From: Chaetoceros tenuissimus
Taxonomy: Eukaryota; Bacillariophyta; Thalassiosirophyceae; Chaetocerotales; Chaetocerotaceae
Direction of reading: 5' to 3'
Assembly: GCA_021927905.1 (NCBI GenBank)
Contig: BLLK01000047.1
Span: 2,232,001 to 2,296,000, forward strand
Length of the DNA stretch: 64,000 bases
A program made the translations under genes and the position numbers. Each line of letters opens with the position of its first letter. Position 1 is the first letter of the stretch. This document shows positions 28,095 to 39,343 of this stretch, piece after piece. A model generated the notes under the pieces. That model was given only the letters and a program-made list of their open reading frames with translations. It was not told the DNA's origin and ran no database searches.

Positions 28095-28736
28095 TTGCAG
28101 AAAAAGATGAATTTATATAAGGATAAGTAATTGTTGTTTTGATTACCTCTCAATTATTACATGAGTGAACATGTTCTTGAGGTGAGAAGTCTATCCAATG
28201 ATGATGATCTTCTGACGGTGAGAAGTCTATCCAAATAATGGGACTAAAATCACGACTCGACTCAAACGTCATTGTTCTCCTCATTTTTTGGAAAGTGTAA
28301 ATCATCGTTATGTTTTCACTGCGTGTCTTCTATCTCTTGAAAAACTAGATTGGTATAAAAGCAGTATAAATTTTGCAGTATAAATTTTGACAAACCGGTA
28401 TATTTTAGGTCTTTTCCACATCCTTGTGGCTACAAAGATAAGTCGCGATATGCATCACATGTTAAAGATGAAAAGTGGTCAAAGCCTCACATTTTGAAGC
28501 ATGGTCTTTTGAATTGAGTAATAAAAAGGACTAGTCAGATGCCCATTTTTTGAGTGTCCTGTTCCTAAAACTTCTAGTTAGTGGAAATCCTCAATTCAAT
28601 GACATAATTGTGGATAAAGAAATGATCGCGTGCAATGAACGCAATCATTCATCATGAGCTAGATTTTCATACAGTCTTTTTACTTGTAAAATCAGTTTCT
28701 CACTAATCTATGTAAATTATTTTAATTTCCCAGTTA
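28095..28736. promoter_or_regulatory. Upstream region of the cysteine-rich gene with direct repeats
   Basis: About 640 bp between the start of the cysteine-rich gene and the 3' end of the kinesin gene. It contains an exact 18-bp direct repeat (GGTGAGAAGTCTATCCAA) at 28181-28198 and 28217-28234, and a tandem 14-bp repeat (GCAGTATAAATTTT) at 28361-28388. Both could be promoter elements of the minus-strand gene. The first 100 bp upstream of the ATG include a TATATAA-like word at 28114-28120 (minus strand TTATATAAAT), well placed for a TATA box. Confidence 0.5.
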
Positions 28737-31511
28737 TTACTTCTTATATGATACGTGTTTGGTTGCTTTTCCTAACTCAACTTGATTCACCCTCTGTGCG
28801 AACCGTAGGGAACAGAGACTTTCACTACTACTCTCGATTGTAGGGCTCAAATTCACAAACATGAGTGCCTTTCCATCTCCACTTAGACAATCTTGGAGAA
28901 GATATGTAAGCTTTGAATTTCTGAAAGGAACATGTGAAGATCCATTGGACAAGGCTGTAAAGACGTCTCCGAGACAACTTAAGCTCTTGTTGATAGCTTG
29001 GGTCTCTTTCAGGCGCTTGGTATCACTTCCTGCTCCACTGCGATCTAATCGTTCACTTCCTGCAAGGTCACATAGATTAAGCGCTCCTTCCACTATTGTG
29101 CCATCATCCTCATTAACTCCATTCAAATGTAGCATGAAAACAGAATGACTTCTGGAACTGACGGAGTTCATCTTTGTAGATGCTACAGATCGAGCACGTG
29201 CTGCTGCTGACATTACATTCTTCAGGCATTGCATTCCAATTTCAGAGTCTTCGGTATCGATGGCTATCTTCTTAAGTCCAGCTACATAACTTCTTCCATC
29301 GCGTTCACGGCGAATTGAAAGTTTACTCTGATCCTTGGATTGATTTCTTGTAGACATTCCAGGTCCTCCCGTAATTGTTCCTTCGTTCATGTTCACAAGC
29401 AAGTCTTTTAGTTCTTCGTTATAGATTTCCAAGAAACTTGCAGTCATGTTAAATTTCCATTTCTGCTTTTGCATTGCCTTTGCTTGGGAAAGTATCTGTT
29501 CTACAGCTCTTGGGATAATTCCTCTCATTGTTCCAGAGCCACTTCCTTGCATAGTATGGGTCTTTCCGCTTCCTGTTTGACCATATGAGAACAGGCAGAC
29601 ATGATATCCATCGAGAGCACTCTGAACAAATTCTGAAACTTCTTCAAATACTGCTTCTTGTCCCGAAGAAGGAGTGAAGACCTTATCAAATTTGAAGTCG
29701 TAAGATTTAGATCTGTTTTCGATGGCAAGATTTTCTCCATCTGGATGAATGTCCAAAGAAGATTGTGTGCTGCCATTATCACCTGGTAAGAAGGGTCTTG
29801 TACGAACAAAAACCCTAATATTTCCTCGCAATTCTTGGATTGTATTGTGTAAATCGCGCCTGATTTGTTCTCCCTTCAAAATTTCAGACTCGAGCTGTTC
29901 AATTCTTCTATCCTTCTCTTCAATGCGTGCTCTTAATACAGCTTCATCTTCACTGTCAGTCGAAGCATCATCTCTATCTTCGTTACTAGCGGCTCTACTT
30001 TTTAGTACACTCATTTCAAAAAGCATTTTTTCTCTCTCTTCTTGCCATTCGCGCTCTTTCTGTTCCATATCAAATTTGCTTTGAGTTTGCAGAGATGCAA
30101 GTTCCCCGGCTGTTGCATTCAATTGTGCCAACATAGCAGTATGCTCTTTCGACAACTCTTCCAATTGTATCTCAGCTTCACCATTTGCTTCTTTGTCTGC
30201 TCGCAAAATGTTGTACTCTTCTTCCATTTCTTCGAAGGCTCTTGTTAATGCTGACAACTCCATATTCGTAGCATCGATCTCACTTTCGATTGAAACCTTT
30301 TCTAATCGCAAACTCTTGATTTCTTCCTCGGCATTCTTGAGTTTCTCCTTGTATTCTTGTAAAATGCGATCATTCTGTACTCTACGACTCCAATCATCGG
30401 TACCAGCACTCTGACCTTCTGCAGATCCCAAAGTTTGCTTACGAATCTCTAATCTTAGTCTACGATTTTCTTCTTGCAACTCCTCCTTTTGATTCTCGAG
30501 AGATTTGAACTTTTCTGAATCGCCATAGGCACTTGATCTCAATTCTGAGATTTCTTCATCAAACTTCACACGAAGTTTATACAATTCATCCTCTTTCTGA
30601 CGCAGACGCGCTTCAAGCGGTGCCTTGTCCATGGACAATTTCATCTTTTCCTTTTCAAGCTCTTGGACTCTCTTTTCCATAAGAACGAGGCGAGATCTTT
30701 GACCTGGCTGTTGATCTTCATTCACAATATCTTCAAGAAGATCCATACCTTCCATACTATTGAAAGTGTCATTCGCAGTTGTACTGGGAGTTGCAGTTGG
30801 CAATGGCAAAGGAGGGATTGCAGATCTATTGGTCGTTGTAGTTGGAGCATCTAACCCTCGGGATGAAGATAAACCTCCAATTCCAATAGAAGCTCTACCA
30901 GCACGACTACCCGTTCGTCTAACTGCACCACTCAAAACACTCTTTCTTCTATTGGAAATGGGGGTAAAACCAGCTCTAAGGCCAATAGAAGAGGAAGGAG
31001 TATCGTCATCGAAACATATAGAGGAAGCAGTTGACTCTGCAACAGTTGGCGCAGTGTTGACAGAAGAAGCATCTACTTGCATTTTTTGCCTCATTTGTTT
31101 CTTGAGACGAAATCTTTCAAGAGCAGTCATTCCTTCTGTATTTGGTGGAAGTGGAAGTGGAGTACTGTTACTGAACGCCGACGTGGAGGAGGCAGATACA
31201 GGAGCAGTATGTGAGACAGGCTCAGCAGAGTAAGATGAATTCACATCGTTCTCTTTTTCAATAGAAGATTTTGTACCAGACTCCTTGGCACGAATTTCAG
31301 CTCTCCATTCTTCCAACATGGTTCTTCTATCCTTTTTCGGTTCATTACTGTTGACAGAAACATTATCGACATCAAAGGAGGGAGCAAGTCCTCCTTGACC
31401 ACCAAATGATGCTCTTCGTTTCGAGAGAGAAGGTGAACTGCTCCTACCACTGATACGATTTCTCTCTTGAAGAATGGTAGATGGACATAGCGATTGACGT
31501 CCTCTTCTCAT
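28737..31511 (-). CDS. Kinesin-14, C-terminal motor
   Basis: 924 residues, one exon. The N-terminal ~260 residues are Ser/Pro/Arg-rich and unstructured. Residues ~270-560 form long coiled coils (heptads rich in E, L, K, R). The motor begins at ELRGNIRVFVRTRPF, the neck and first strand typical of minus-end-directed kinesin-14. The P-loop is GQTGSGKT (~644), switch I is NSVSSRSHSVF, switch II is LCDLAGSERLDRSGA, and the nucleotide-linked helix reads LTYLLQDCLSGDGKALMFVNLSP. Kinesin-14 proteins crosslink and slide microtubules in the spindle, like KIFC1/Ncd. The motor is at the extreme C-terminus with only ~20 residues after it. Divergent from the Rab1 gene. Confidence 0.95.
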   Translation of the reverse strand: MRRGRQSLCPSTILQERNRISGRSSSPSLSKRRASFGGQGGLAPSFDVDNVSVNSNEPKKDRRTMLEEWRAEIRAKESGTKSSIEKENDVNSSYSAEPVSHTAPVSASSTSAFSNSTPLPLPPNTEGMTALERFRLKKQMRQKMQVDASSVNTAPTVAESTASSICFDDDTPSSSIGLRAGFTPISNRRKSVLSGAVRRTGSRAGRASIGIGGLSSSRGLDAPTTTTNRSAIPPLPLPTATPSTTANDTFNSMEGMDLLEDIVNEDQQPGQRSRLVLMEKRVQELEKEKMKLSMDKAPLEARLRQKEDELYKLRVKFDEEISELRSSAYGDSEKFKSLENQKEELQEENRRLRLEIRKQTLGSAEGQSAGTDDWSRRVQNDRILQEYKEKLKNAEEEIKSLRLEKVSIESEIDATNMELSALTRAFEEMEEEYNILRADKEANGEAEIQLEELSKEHTAMLAQLNATAGELASLQTQSKFDMEQKEREWQEEREKMLFEMSVLKSRAASNEDRDDASTDSEDEAVLRARIEEKDRRIEQLESEILKGEQIRRDLHNTIQELRGNIRVFVRTRPFLPGDNGSTQSSLDIHPDGENLAIENRSKSYDFKFDKVFTPSSGQEAVFEEVSEFVQSALDGYHVCLFSYGQTGSGKTHTMQGSGSGTMRGIIPRAVEQILSQAKAMQKQKWKFNMTASFLEIYNEELKDLLVNMNEGTITGGPGMSTRNQSKDQSKLSIRRERDGRSYVAGLKKIAIDTEDSEIGMQCLKNVMSAAARARSVASTKMNSVSSRSHSVFMLHLNGVNEDDGTIVEGALNLCDLAGSERLDRSGAGSDTKRLKETQAINKSLSCLGDVFTALSNGSSHVPFRNSKLTYLLQDCLSGDGKALMFVNLSPTIESSSESLCSLRFAQRVNQVELGKATKHVSYKK

Positions 31512-32016
31512 TGTTTCTATTGATTGGTAGAAAAGAACTCAAGGAAAGAAAACGAATTCGATTCACAGTAGTTTCTCTCTTATTTCAAATTCAAATATAG
31601 CTCTTGGAAATTGTGTATTGGCCAATTCAATCAGAATGAATCCTATACGACACAGCTTTTTGGATGTGAATAATAGACAGTAGGTTGCTGCTATTTATTT
31701 GTTGTTCGTTTTATTTGTATTCATTTCCGACACAAATGGTACAGATTTTGATGTGAAAACTACTAGCCGTTAGCAAGAAAGAAGCTAAATCCCGTTTATT
31801 CGATAGCTAAATTGAAATATCTGTAGCCAAATAAAAATTCAAAATGTCAATCAGTGTCAAATAGCTTGTTTTTAAAGAAAGGCGTTGCTAAGTGCACCAT
31901 GCCAGGCGTAATTTTGGTGAGGTACGGTTCCAAACCGTTCTTGGTACACCGCTACTTTTTATCACATTCCCTTCTCTATACTTCTTTCCACATCCCATTA
32001 CATAAATAGAACTACA
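31512..32016. promoter_or_regulatory. Divergent intergenic region
   Basis: About 500 bp between the starts of the kinesin-14 and Rab1 genes. It is AT-rich and without convincing coding frames or repeats; both promoters are expected here. Confidence 0.35.
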
Positions 32017-33212
32017 ATGAATCCTGAATAGTAAGTAACTGTGAATTGCATTATGATGAGTGATTAAAGGAGTAGAGGGAATGAAGTACTGTCGATAAGG
32101 AGAGAAAAAGGTCATGTGGTCTCATAGTACGAATGACAGCTCGGAGAAAACGAATTCCAAATGCCTCCCGAACTCCAAATAGGGAAGAGAATTTGAGAGC
32201 ATGGCATCAAGCTCCAGACTGCAGAGAATTCATGTTTCGTTTTCATTTTCAAAGCTTCGACATTGTGCTTTGCATAAGGAGCAAGATGATTCATTAGAGG
32301 CAATTATTTCAAATTCTAGAGCAGGCTATATTTTTCTACTATGGAAAAAAGACTGCCTATGGGAACATGCAGTCTCTCTCTCTTTCTCGAACGAAACCAC
32401 TCGTGCACTATCATGAAATGTTGACTAACACCCGGCTTTTCTTTTTATAGCGATTATCTTTTCAAGCTTCTTCTCATCGGAGACTCTGGTGTTGGTAAAT
32501 CTTGTCTTCTTTTGAGATTCGCTGATGATACCTACACTGAATCATACATTTCCACAATTGGAGTTGACTTCGTAAGTATACAAGAACTCGCTTTTGTTTG
32601 ATTGGAAGATGTAGCATTTTTGCATGGCCAAGACATTTTGTAGCTTGTTTGAATCTAGCTTGAATCAAAATCAAATATACTTCCTTTTCTTTTCCTCTAC
32701 AGTAGAACCAAGTCATCTCACATCTTTTCTTTCCTTTATAGAAAATCCGTACTATTGAACTTGATGGAAAAACAATTAAGCTCCAAATCTGGGATACAGC
32801 AGGACAAGAACGTTTCCGCACAATCACATCATCATACTACCGTGGAGCACACGGAATCATTGTAGTGTACGATGTAACCGACAATGAATCCTTCAACAAC
32901 GTAAAACAATGGCTGCATGAAATTGACAGATATGCATGTGAAAACGTGAACAAGCTCCTTGTGGGTAACAAGTCTGATTTGACTTCCAAGAGAGTTGTTT
33001 CAACTGAGCAGGGTAAGGAGTTTGCAGAGAGTCTTGGAATTGAGTTCCTTGAGACTTCCGCCAAGACTGCTACAAATGTAGAGCAAGCGTTCTTGACTAT
33101 GGCAAGTCAGATCAAGGCAAGAATGAAGACTCAGCCAGCTGCAAGTGGTGGAAATAAGAAGGGTGTGAATTTGACTTCTCGTCCTGTCAATGAAAAGGGT
33201 GGATGTTGCTAA
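32017..33212 (+). CDS. RAB1: Rab1/Ypt1 small GTPase (3 exons)
   Basis: Model join(32017..32030, 32451..32571, 32742..33212), 201 residues. The first exon has only 14 coding bases (MNPE + TA), and a 420-nt intron follows; intron 2 is 170 nt. The joined start [20 protein letters not shown] is the classic Rab1 beginning. P-loop GDSGVGKS, effector [38 protein letters not shown] and ETSAK are all present, and the C-terminus ends GGCC for double geranylgeranylation. Rab1 governs ER-to-Golgi vesicle traffic. The near identity of the N-terminal half with animal and plant Rab1 makes it distinct from Rab8 or Rab10. The long first intron next to the ATG may hold regulatory elements. Confidence 0.96.
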
Positions 33213-33921
33213 ATTGCGCTTGTCTTTGGGTGCTCTTGTTGGTAGAGTGTGGAAGATAATTCTGATGATTAGCTCAGACCAACTTTGGTAAACACAGTGT
33301 GCAAATGTTGAGAATGCAGGTGATGAAGATTGTCCGCTTTTCAGACGGTCACGCCATACGCTTTTTAGAATCTCCTTTACTTCGAATGATTTCTTTGTAT
33401 CAATTGTATTGGAATCATATTATAAAAATAGAATAATAAAAACTGATTGTGTAACATCTTGATTGAATTTAAACCAAATTACATTCTTTAGCTTTAGTTT
33501 GAAGAAAGAATATGTACTTTGTTGGTACAATGCTCGTACATACAGAGAAGAATGGCGGACTGTCTTCCGTAAAACTGAGTGAGTCAAACACTCTTGTTGC
33601 TCATCATTCTTTAGTGTTGGTAGAGCACCCAGAAAACTCCTTTCTGCGTTTGGACTAAACAGTGCTTTTATACAAGCATACGAGTATATTTGTACAATCA
33701 ATTTTATTTTAATACAAATATCCTAGTTAGTACTATTGGAAAGCAGGTCGATATTACAGCAGAAATCAAAAATTGTCTGCGAGATTTTGGAGTTGAAACT
33801 TAAAATGGTTTCAAATTGCTTTTCTAGCTAATAGTGACGAAATTAAATTTGAAATTTCTCTCTTTATCCCCTTTTTGCCCCTGTTGTGTTGCAATGGTAA
33901 AATAGTTTATGAGCAAAAGAT
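33213..33921. other. Convergent intergenic stretch
   Basis: About 700 bp between the 3' ends of the Rab1 and E2 genes. A 93-codon minus-strand frame (33420-33701) shows no domain or signal and is not called. A short last exon of the E2 gene could lie at ~33870-33890 (see that entry). Confidence 0.35.
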
Positions 33922-35316
33922 TCACGCGTAGAATGTGAGAAAAATTGAAACTTTCAAAAACTTACACCAACCAGACCATCCCTTTTTCTTGTGGTATTCT
34001 GACAAATGGTTATAGGCAGCCTTTGCTTCAGCTGTTGAATATGCCCCAACATTAACTTTTTCATTGTCTTCTTGTATCTTTGCCTTTTTAGCTGGGGGTT
34101 GCTCCGAAGAAGTCTCTGCAGCATTCTTCTTTTCGCATTGTGCAGCGGCGAGGAGAGCTTCTCGCTTCTTTTCAGACATGTTGGCAGCCGCTTCAAGTCT
34201 ACCGTCTCCTACAACTAGTAAAGATCGAATAGACACAATAACAGATTCAATGTCGTTGACAGGATTCCAGCCCTCATTGGTTAGTAATTCCATACAGAGT
34301 GCACCATTCATGACAAAACCGGTTTGGCGTTTGAACCTAGGACGAACAACTCTTACAAATGGTGGTTCAAATGGATACTGAAAGTAATTAAAATTGAGAA
34401 ACGATTACAATAACAGAAAAAACAAGACCGCTAAAGCGTTTCCACTTACCTGATCTGGAAAGTTCATCTCTAATTCTACATGATCAAGGCCCAGAACCAA
34501 GAGATCCTTGTGCAATTCGGAATCAGGATCAAAGTTGAACAACTTGACAGTCCATTTGTTCATGCATGAGTCATCCTTTTGCATTACCTCGTATCCTGCC
34601 TCAGTGGAGTCATTTGTCATGGCCTTGTACAAATCCGCCATTAGACGTCTTTTCCCTCCGCTCTTCTCCTTCTCCGCACGAATACTCATGGAAATTGCTT
34701 GTTGTGACGGTTCCTTCCACGCACTCTTTTTGGAAGAGGAATTTTCATCTGCAGTGTCTTCAGCTTCTGCAACCTTTGGTTTCTCCTCTTCAATCACCTG
34801 CACTTCAGCTTGTAGAGGAGCCTGGTCCGGAATCGTGTTGGCTTCGGTAGTCTCCAAGAACCCTGCATAATGCCCATCGTCATCATCGTCGTCTTCGTAA
34901 GAGTAGTCAGACTCATATTCGTCTTCATCCTGTTGTTCCTCGTTTTCAGATTCTTCTTTATCTTCATCGTCTTGCTCCAAAGGAATTTCGGCTGGTTCGA
35001 CATTCCCACTAGTGCTGAGTCCTGAGGATTGGTCGTCTGATTGATTTTGAGAATGGGAAGCAATAATTCCTGAATCAACTTGTTCTACAACATCACTAGA
35101 TACTCTTCGACATTCGTTTGAGTTATCCTCGTGTTCAGAGACGAGGTAGTCGGAAGCATTCGATGCGGTACGTGGTATTTTTCTGCTTTCTGTGTTTGCA
35201 GGAATTGAGAGTTTGGATGTGTTATCCTGGACTATCACGGCTGAAGTCGAAGGGTAAGCACTTGCTTCATGTGATGACTCTGGTGAGTTTTCTTTTAATT
35301 TCGATTTGCCGCTCAT
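33922..35316 (-). CDS. UBE2Q-type ubiquitin-conjugating enzyme (2 or 3 exons)
   Basis: Model complement(join(33922..34377, 34450..35316)), about 440 residues; the 72-nt intron is GT-AG with phase 0. The first ~200 residues are acidic and disordered (EEQQDEDEYESDYSYEDDDD). The UBC fold starts near SQQAISMSIRAEKEK and runs through WTVKLFNFDPDSELHKDL, MNFPDQ|YPFEPPFVRVVRPRF, and the active-site Cys in GFVMNGALCMELLTNEGW, then PVNDIESVIVSIRSLL. This is the UBE2Q signature, with AEAKAAYNHLSEYHKKKGW at the end. The 3' end is uncertain: a donor (GTAAGT) directly after KKGWSGW could join a short exon with an acceptor near 33886, giving a somewhat different tail. It transfers ubiquitin, sometimes to non-lysine sites. 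Confidence 0.87.
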
Positions 35317-35871
35317 TGTTTAATTTTCAGTGTGTAAAAATGTTTTGAATGGTGAATACCTTCTTTATGATTGAAAGAAGGGACGGAGTGTTTAGAGTGT
35401 GTTGCGTTGCGTTTTCGTCGTTTGTGTGCAGCAGCAGTGCCACCAGCCACCAGCAATTGAAAAGTGAATTTTAGCTAAAACTGCGACAATGACTGCAGTC
35501 AAAAATTAAAAATCAAATCAAGGCCAATCAAATGGAAAATGAAAATACATTTGAAGTAAAAAAGAATCCCTACCAAACAATATCAATGCAAAAACAAGCG
35601 CAAACGCTGAGGCCGTAATGTTACTATACGATGATTACATAGAGTACAAAATAACAATTATTGGTACACTACTACACTAATCCTACATTACACTACATTA
35701 CAGCACATTCTAAGTATATTCTTATAAGCTGGCTAACAGTAGTTCGCTCTGTAGAAAAAATATCATTTTTTTGGAGAATGATCGATTATGAAGTACGAAT
35801 CAATGCAGATCACTCTCTTATTGTATTTGGATATATCCATAGCTCACACAAAATCAAAAAGACCGACTATT
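35317..35871. promoter_or_regulatory. Divergent intergenic region
   Basis: About 550 bp between the starts of the E2 gene and the small secreted gene. It contains repeated CTACATTACACTACATTACA-like words at ~35685-35704. No RNA gene or coding frame supported. Confidence 0.35.
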
Positions 35872-36189
35872 ATGAGTAACCTTGCTTGTATCACAGTTCT
35901 CTGCTATGTAGCAACCATGCAAAGTATTAATGCCGTGGCTCCTACGCAATTAAAAGGATGGCAGCTTCGAGGATCATTGAAAGTAATCAAAGAAATGGAA
36001 CTGAATCTTGAAGAAGGAAATGATATCAGAGAGATGGAAAACGAAGTACAACAAAAGCTCATCAATGAAGCCTATTTTGAATCCAAACTTGAAGCAGCTA
36101 AATATCAAGACCGTGAGGAAATTGAATACTACGACGATGATGAAATACCTGGAGTATTTGGCGATATGATTGAGGAGATTGCAGAGTGA
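35872..36189 (+). CDS. Small secreted acidic/helical protein
   Basis: 105 residues from ATG 35872; an in-frame ATG at 35788 would add 28 residues. The start chosen gives a signal peptide (MSNLACITVLCYVATMQSINA) followed by VAPTQ. The longer start also begins with a hydrophobic stretch, so the start is open. The mature part is helical and charged (VIKEMELNLEEGNDIREMENEVQQKL) and ends with an acidic segment (EEIEYYDDDEIPGVFGDMIEEIAE). No cysteine and no known domain. It resembles the small secreted genes at 14.4-16.1 kb only in size and secretion; it lacks their PY[GA]WG end. It is convergent with the four-exon membrane-protein gene, 117 bp apart. Confidence 0.55.
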   Translation: MSNLACITVLCYVATMQSINAVAPTQLKGWQLRGSLKVIKEMELNLEEGNDIREMENEVQQKLINEAYFESKLEAAKYQDREEIEYYDDDEIPGVFGDMIEEIAE

Positions 36190-36306
36190 GCTTTTCAGTA
36201 CAACTTTCACGTGGAGACCATCTAATTACATAAATGTATCTATAACTGTAGAATATATTTATTCGAGAGCATATTTCTCTATTTTCTTTCATTTGAAAAA
36301 ACCTAT

Positions 36307-39300
36307 TTACAGCCAATCAACGTGGACCTCATTAGGGGCAATCAAAATCATTGCAACCCAAGCACATGTCAAAAGTAAAGAACAAAATATTGTTGCGTAG
36401 CCCTTTGCTTGAAAGATGAATGAATTCTTTTGCATCTTCTTTTTGATATCCTTCCGTACTGAGGCAGAAACATTTTCATTTTTTCTGTCGCTATAATCAC
36501 CTTTCGTACTGCCATCTCCATGTGTAATAATTCTCCCAAACTCATCGCAATTAGCCCTCCCAATGACGGTCCCAGGATGTAACTTTTTCCAGAATACTTT
36601 GGCTAAACCATTGATGAGCATCACTCTAGAAACATTGGTCGATATGAATACGAATAATGTCAATAGCCAGCGAAGAATCAGTGCGTGTATGAACCATTCT
36701 ACAACACAGCTGCATTCCTTTGTCACTCTTTGTATTCTCCCTTTGTGTGGTCCAGAGCAAGTTGAGTCGCATTTGGGTAATATTGAACAGTCGAATATGG
36801 AATCATTCAAAACCCAAGCTGGATCATCTCTACCATTTCTTACATCGCTTTTAAGTAGCTCGCCTTGGAGAATGAATGTGAGTAATGATCCTCTCAATAA
36901 AATCTTTTCCAAATGTAATACTCACCAGGTTGGTTGCTTCGCATTTGCAAAATTTCTGTAGAGTTAAATGGGCAGTCGTGGTGATTGTCACCTTGAATAC
37001 ATTTGTTCCTAAAGTCTAAATCGAATTGAGGTATGTTCAGACATTTCTCAAAAGTATCAATGTAGATATCAGTCTGGTCAATGGATGCAAACTGAATCTC
37101 CATTTGATGACTGTTTCTGTTGAACTTTGATACGGTTTCAAAGTTGCTTGATGTACAGCTATTAGAACGATAGACGTCGTACTTTTCTTTCCCCTTTATC
37201 AAAGACGATGCTCCTCCTCGATATGCGTAATTGTAAGATAAGGAGTATACGTTTTCTCCAAGGAAGGCTGAACCGATATCTTGTGATCTACAACCATTTC
37301 TATAGTCTAAATATATTGGGGTGTACACTCCAATGGCTGTTGCAGTGATTGCAGCTACGACGATTGTTGCGAGGAATAAACCTACAATGGGGTTCGTAAA
37401 GAAGAGAAATAGTAACCTTCCATTGCTCATCCGAAAAGGATTATTCATTTCTTGGTGAGTTCGAATGTCTACTTGTGGTATGGTTATAGAACTAACATCC
37501 CAGTACTTGTAGTACATTCTTATTGTCAAAAAGATTCGAAAGCTAAAGTCAAGAAAGAAAAGGACACTGCTGAAATTGTCAAACTTGATAAACCACCACT
37601 GAAACTTGAATCCAGGTTTTGTCAACTCTTCAAACGCAATATCGAAGCCGTTAAGTCTAGCATTAATGTTAGTACCATTGCTGAATGGTGAGTCAAACTC
37701 TGAATGTTGACTATCTTCAGGAATGATTTTATCACTAGTGTTTGTGACGCCATAGATAGAATCAGTAGATTCTTGTAAAAATATCTGTAGAATGATGACT
37801 GTGTAAGAAAGAAGTGCTGATGTCAATCAAGTGACAGTAGGAATTTGAGTTAATTACCTCGGAAGTCTTTTCGAAGGACTGAATTTGTTCGTCTAAAGTT
37901 GAATCCATTTTGTATTTAGGTGGATTGTAGTCATCTGGGATGATGCTGACTTTTTGTTTCAATTCCATCACTTTATCTTGAATTTCACTCTCAACATGAT
38001 TGACAGCTACCTGTACATCCTTCAATGCATCCCCCCATCCATCCTTGAACTCGTAATAGGTAACATTATATTTTTCTTTCCAAGTTTCCTGTAGCACATC
38101 AAAATCTTTGCGAAAATCCTCATACCACTCATTTCGAAAATATTGATCTAGATCAATTGGGTAGAGAGCAGGCAAGTATTTAGACCAAACTCCACCACCA
38201 AATAGTTGCTTGGCAAATCTAAAAGCGTCGTATACATCATTTGGGATGACCAATTTGCCCAGAGTTGGGGCATATACCATGAGTGTTTGCCAGGTAGCTT
38301 GATGGTATGGTTGGGTCTCTATCATATTCCATACATAGTCTAATCCTATTCGTAAATGAGAAATCATAATGAGTTTATCCTGCAAGTTGTATAACAGTAA
38401 ATAATCTAAAAAAAAACATTCACTTACTGGCCCAAAAACCAGCAAAATTGAAATAGTAATTTGTATAAGTTGCATTGAATTGTTGAAACTTGTGAATCAT
38501 GTCATTGTAACTTTTTTCGTAGTGATGACCAACAGCTTCCCATTTCTCAAGTGTCGAGGCTATATGATTTTCCCACGGTGATATATCAAAGTGAGGGAAT
38601 AATTTTATACACGAGCTAGAAGAAGTGGACACAAATGTGGAACAGCCAATGATTCCCTGCATATGACTCTTTAGTTCGTCAAGGTTGGGCATTGCAGGTG
38701 ATTTCGGAAGACGGATGCTTCTCATGTATTGGAGTGCTGTATCCTCAAAGTCTCCAATATACTGCGTGGCATAATTCTTATCGTAAGTCATCCTTGTTTT
38801 CGTATAATCCGCAATGTTTTGGACTACATGCACACTTTCATCCCGATAATTTGAAGTTTGAGCCAACGCTTCTCTTTTCAGATTATCAACATTGTATATT
38901 GATGACGACATAAATTCTCGGTCTTCTGCTGAACAGGTTGAATTCTCAGTGGGTAGAGAATGAGACTCACTCCACCGACCAAGTATGCTTTGAAAAGAGC
39001 TTACGTTTCTCATAAATTCGTCAGCAAGTTTCGATGTCATCAGTACCAGGTCATCATTCATTGTAGATAAAGCCTGGACACGTAAGGATTCTGCTTGAAT
39101 AGCTTTCTCCAAGTCATCTTGGCACTTTTGCAGTTGGATATCAATACAATTTTGGCTATTTCTTTCCTCGTCAATCACTGTCAGAATTGCAGATGTACAA
39201 GTTTCATTCACAATACTAGTTGATGGGATAGAAATTGATTTGGAAGCAATAAAAGTTGCAGTCTGCAACGAGGTTAACCACATCAGAAAGACTGAAAAGG

Positions 39301-39343
39301 AACATAATCTCATTCGATTCCAAAAGAATCTAGAATTTCCCAT
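36307..39343 (-). CDS. Large multi-pass membrane glycoprotein of unknown family (4 exons)
   Basis: Model complement(join(36307..36863, 36926..37784, 37858..38345, 38428..39343)), 939 residues; introns of 62, 73 and 82 nt, all GT-AG and in phase. Start at ATG 39343, since the longer frame begins with TTG; it gives a signal anchor (MRLCSFSVFLMWLTSLQTATFIA). About 470 residues follow with many helix-forming heptads and several N-glycosylation sequons (e.g. NVSS, NSTC, NATY), probably extracellular. Four further membrane segments can be seen: SVLFFLDFSFRIFLTIRMYY, FTNPIVGLFLATIVVAAITA, WFIHALILRWLLTLFVFIS and IFCSLLLTCAWVAMILIA. A Cys cluster (CSILPKCDSTCSG...KECSC) sits just before the third. 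I know no family with this layout; roles in cell-cell contact or fusion are only guesses. Confidence 0.78.

Noticed and set aside
33420-33701. 93-codon minus-strand open frame between Rab1 and the E2 gene
   Set aside because: The translation has no recognisable feature and both neighbours end here; probably 3' UTR or spacer.
36185-36400. Extra last exon for the small secreted gene at 35.9 kb (donor GTGAGC, acceptor near 36314)
   Set aside because: It would run antisense into the coding end of the membrane-protein gene and the added residues show no resemblance to anything; the TGA at 36187 is a simpler end.
36307-39343. Assignment of the membrane glycoprotein to DC-STAMP, tweety or Brambleberry-like families
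   Set aside because: Number of membrane segments and Cys-rich spots are vaguely similar, but no family signature could be aligned.
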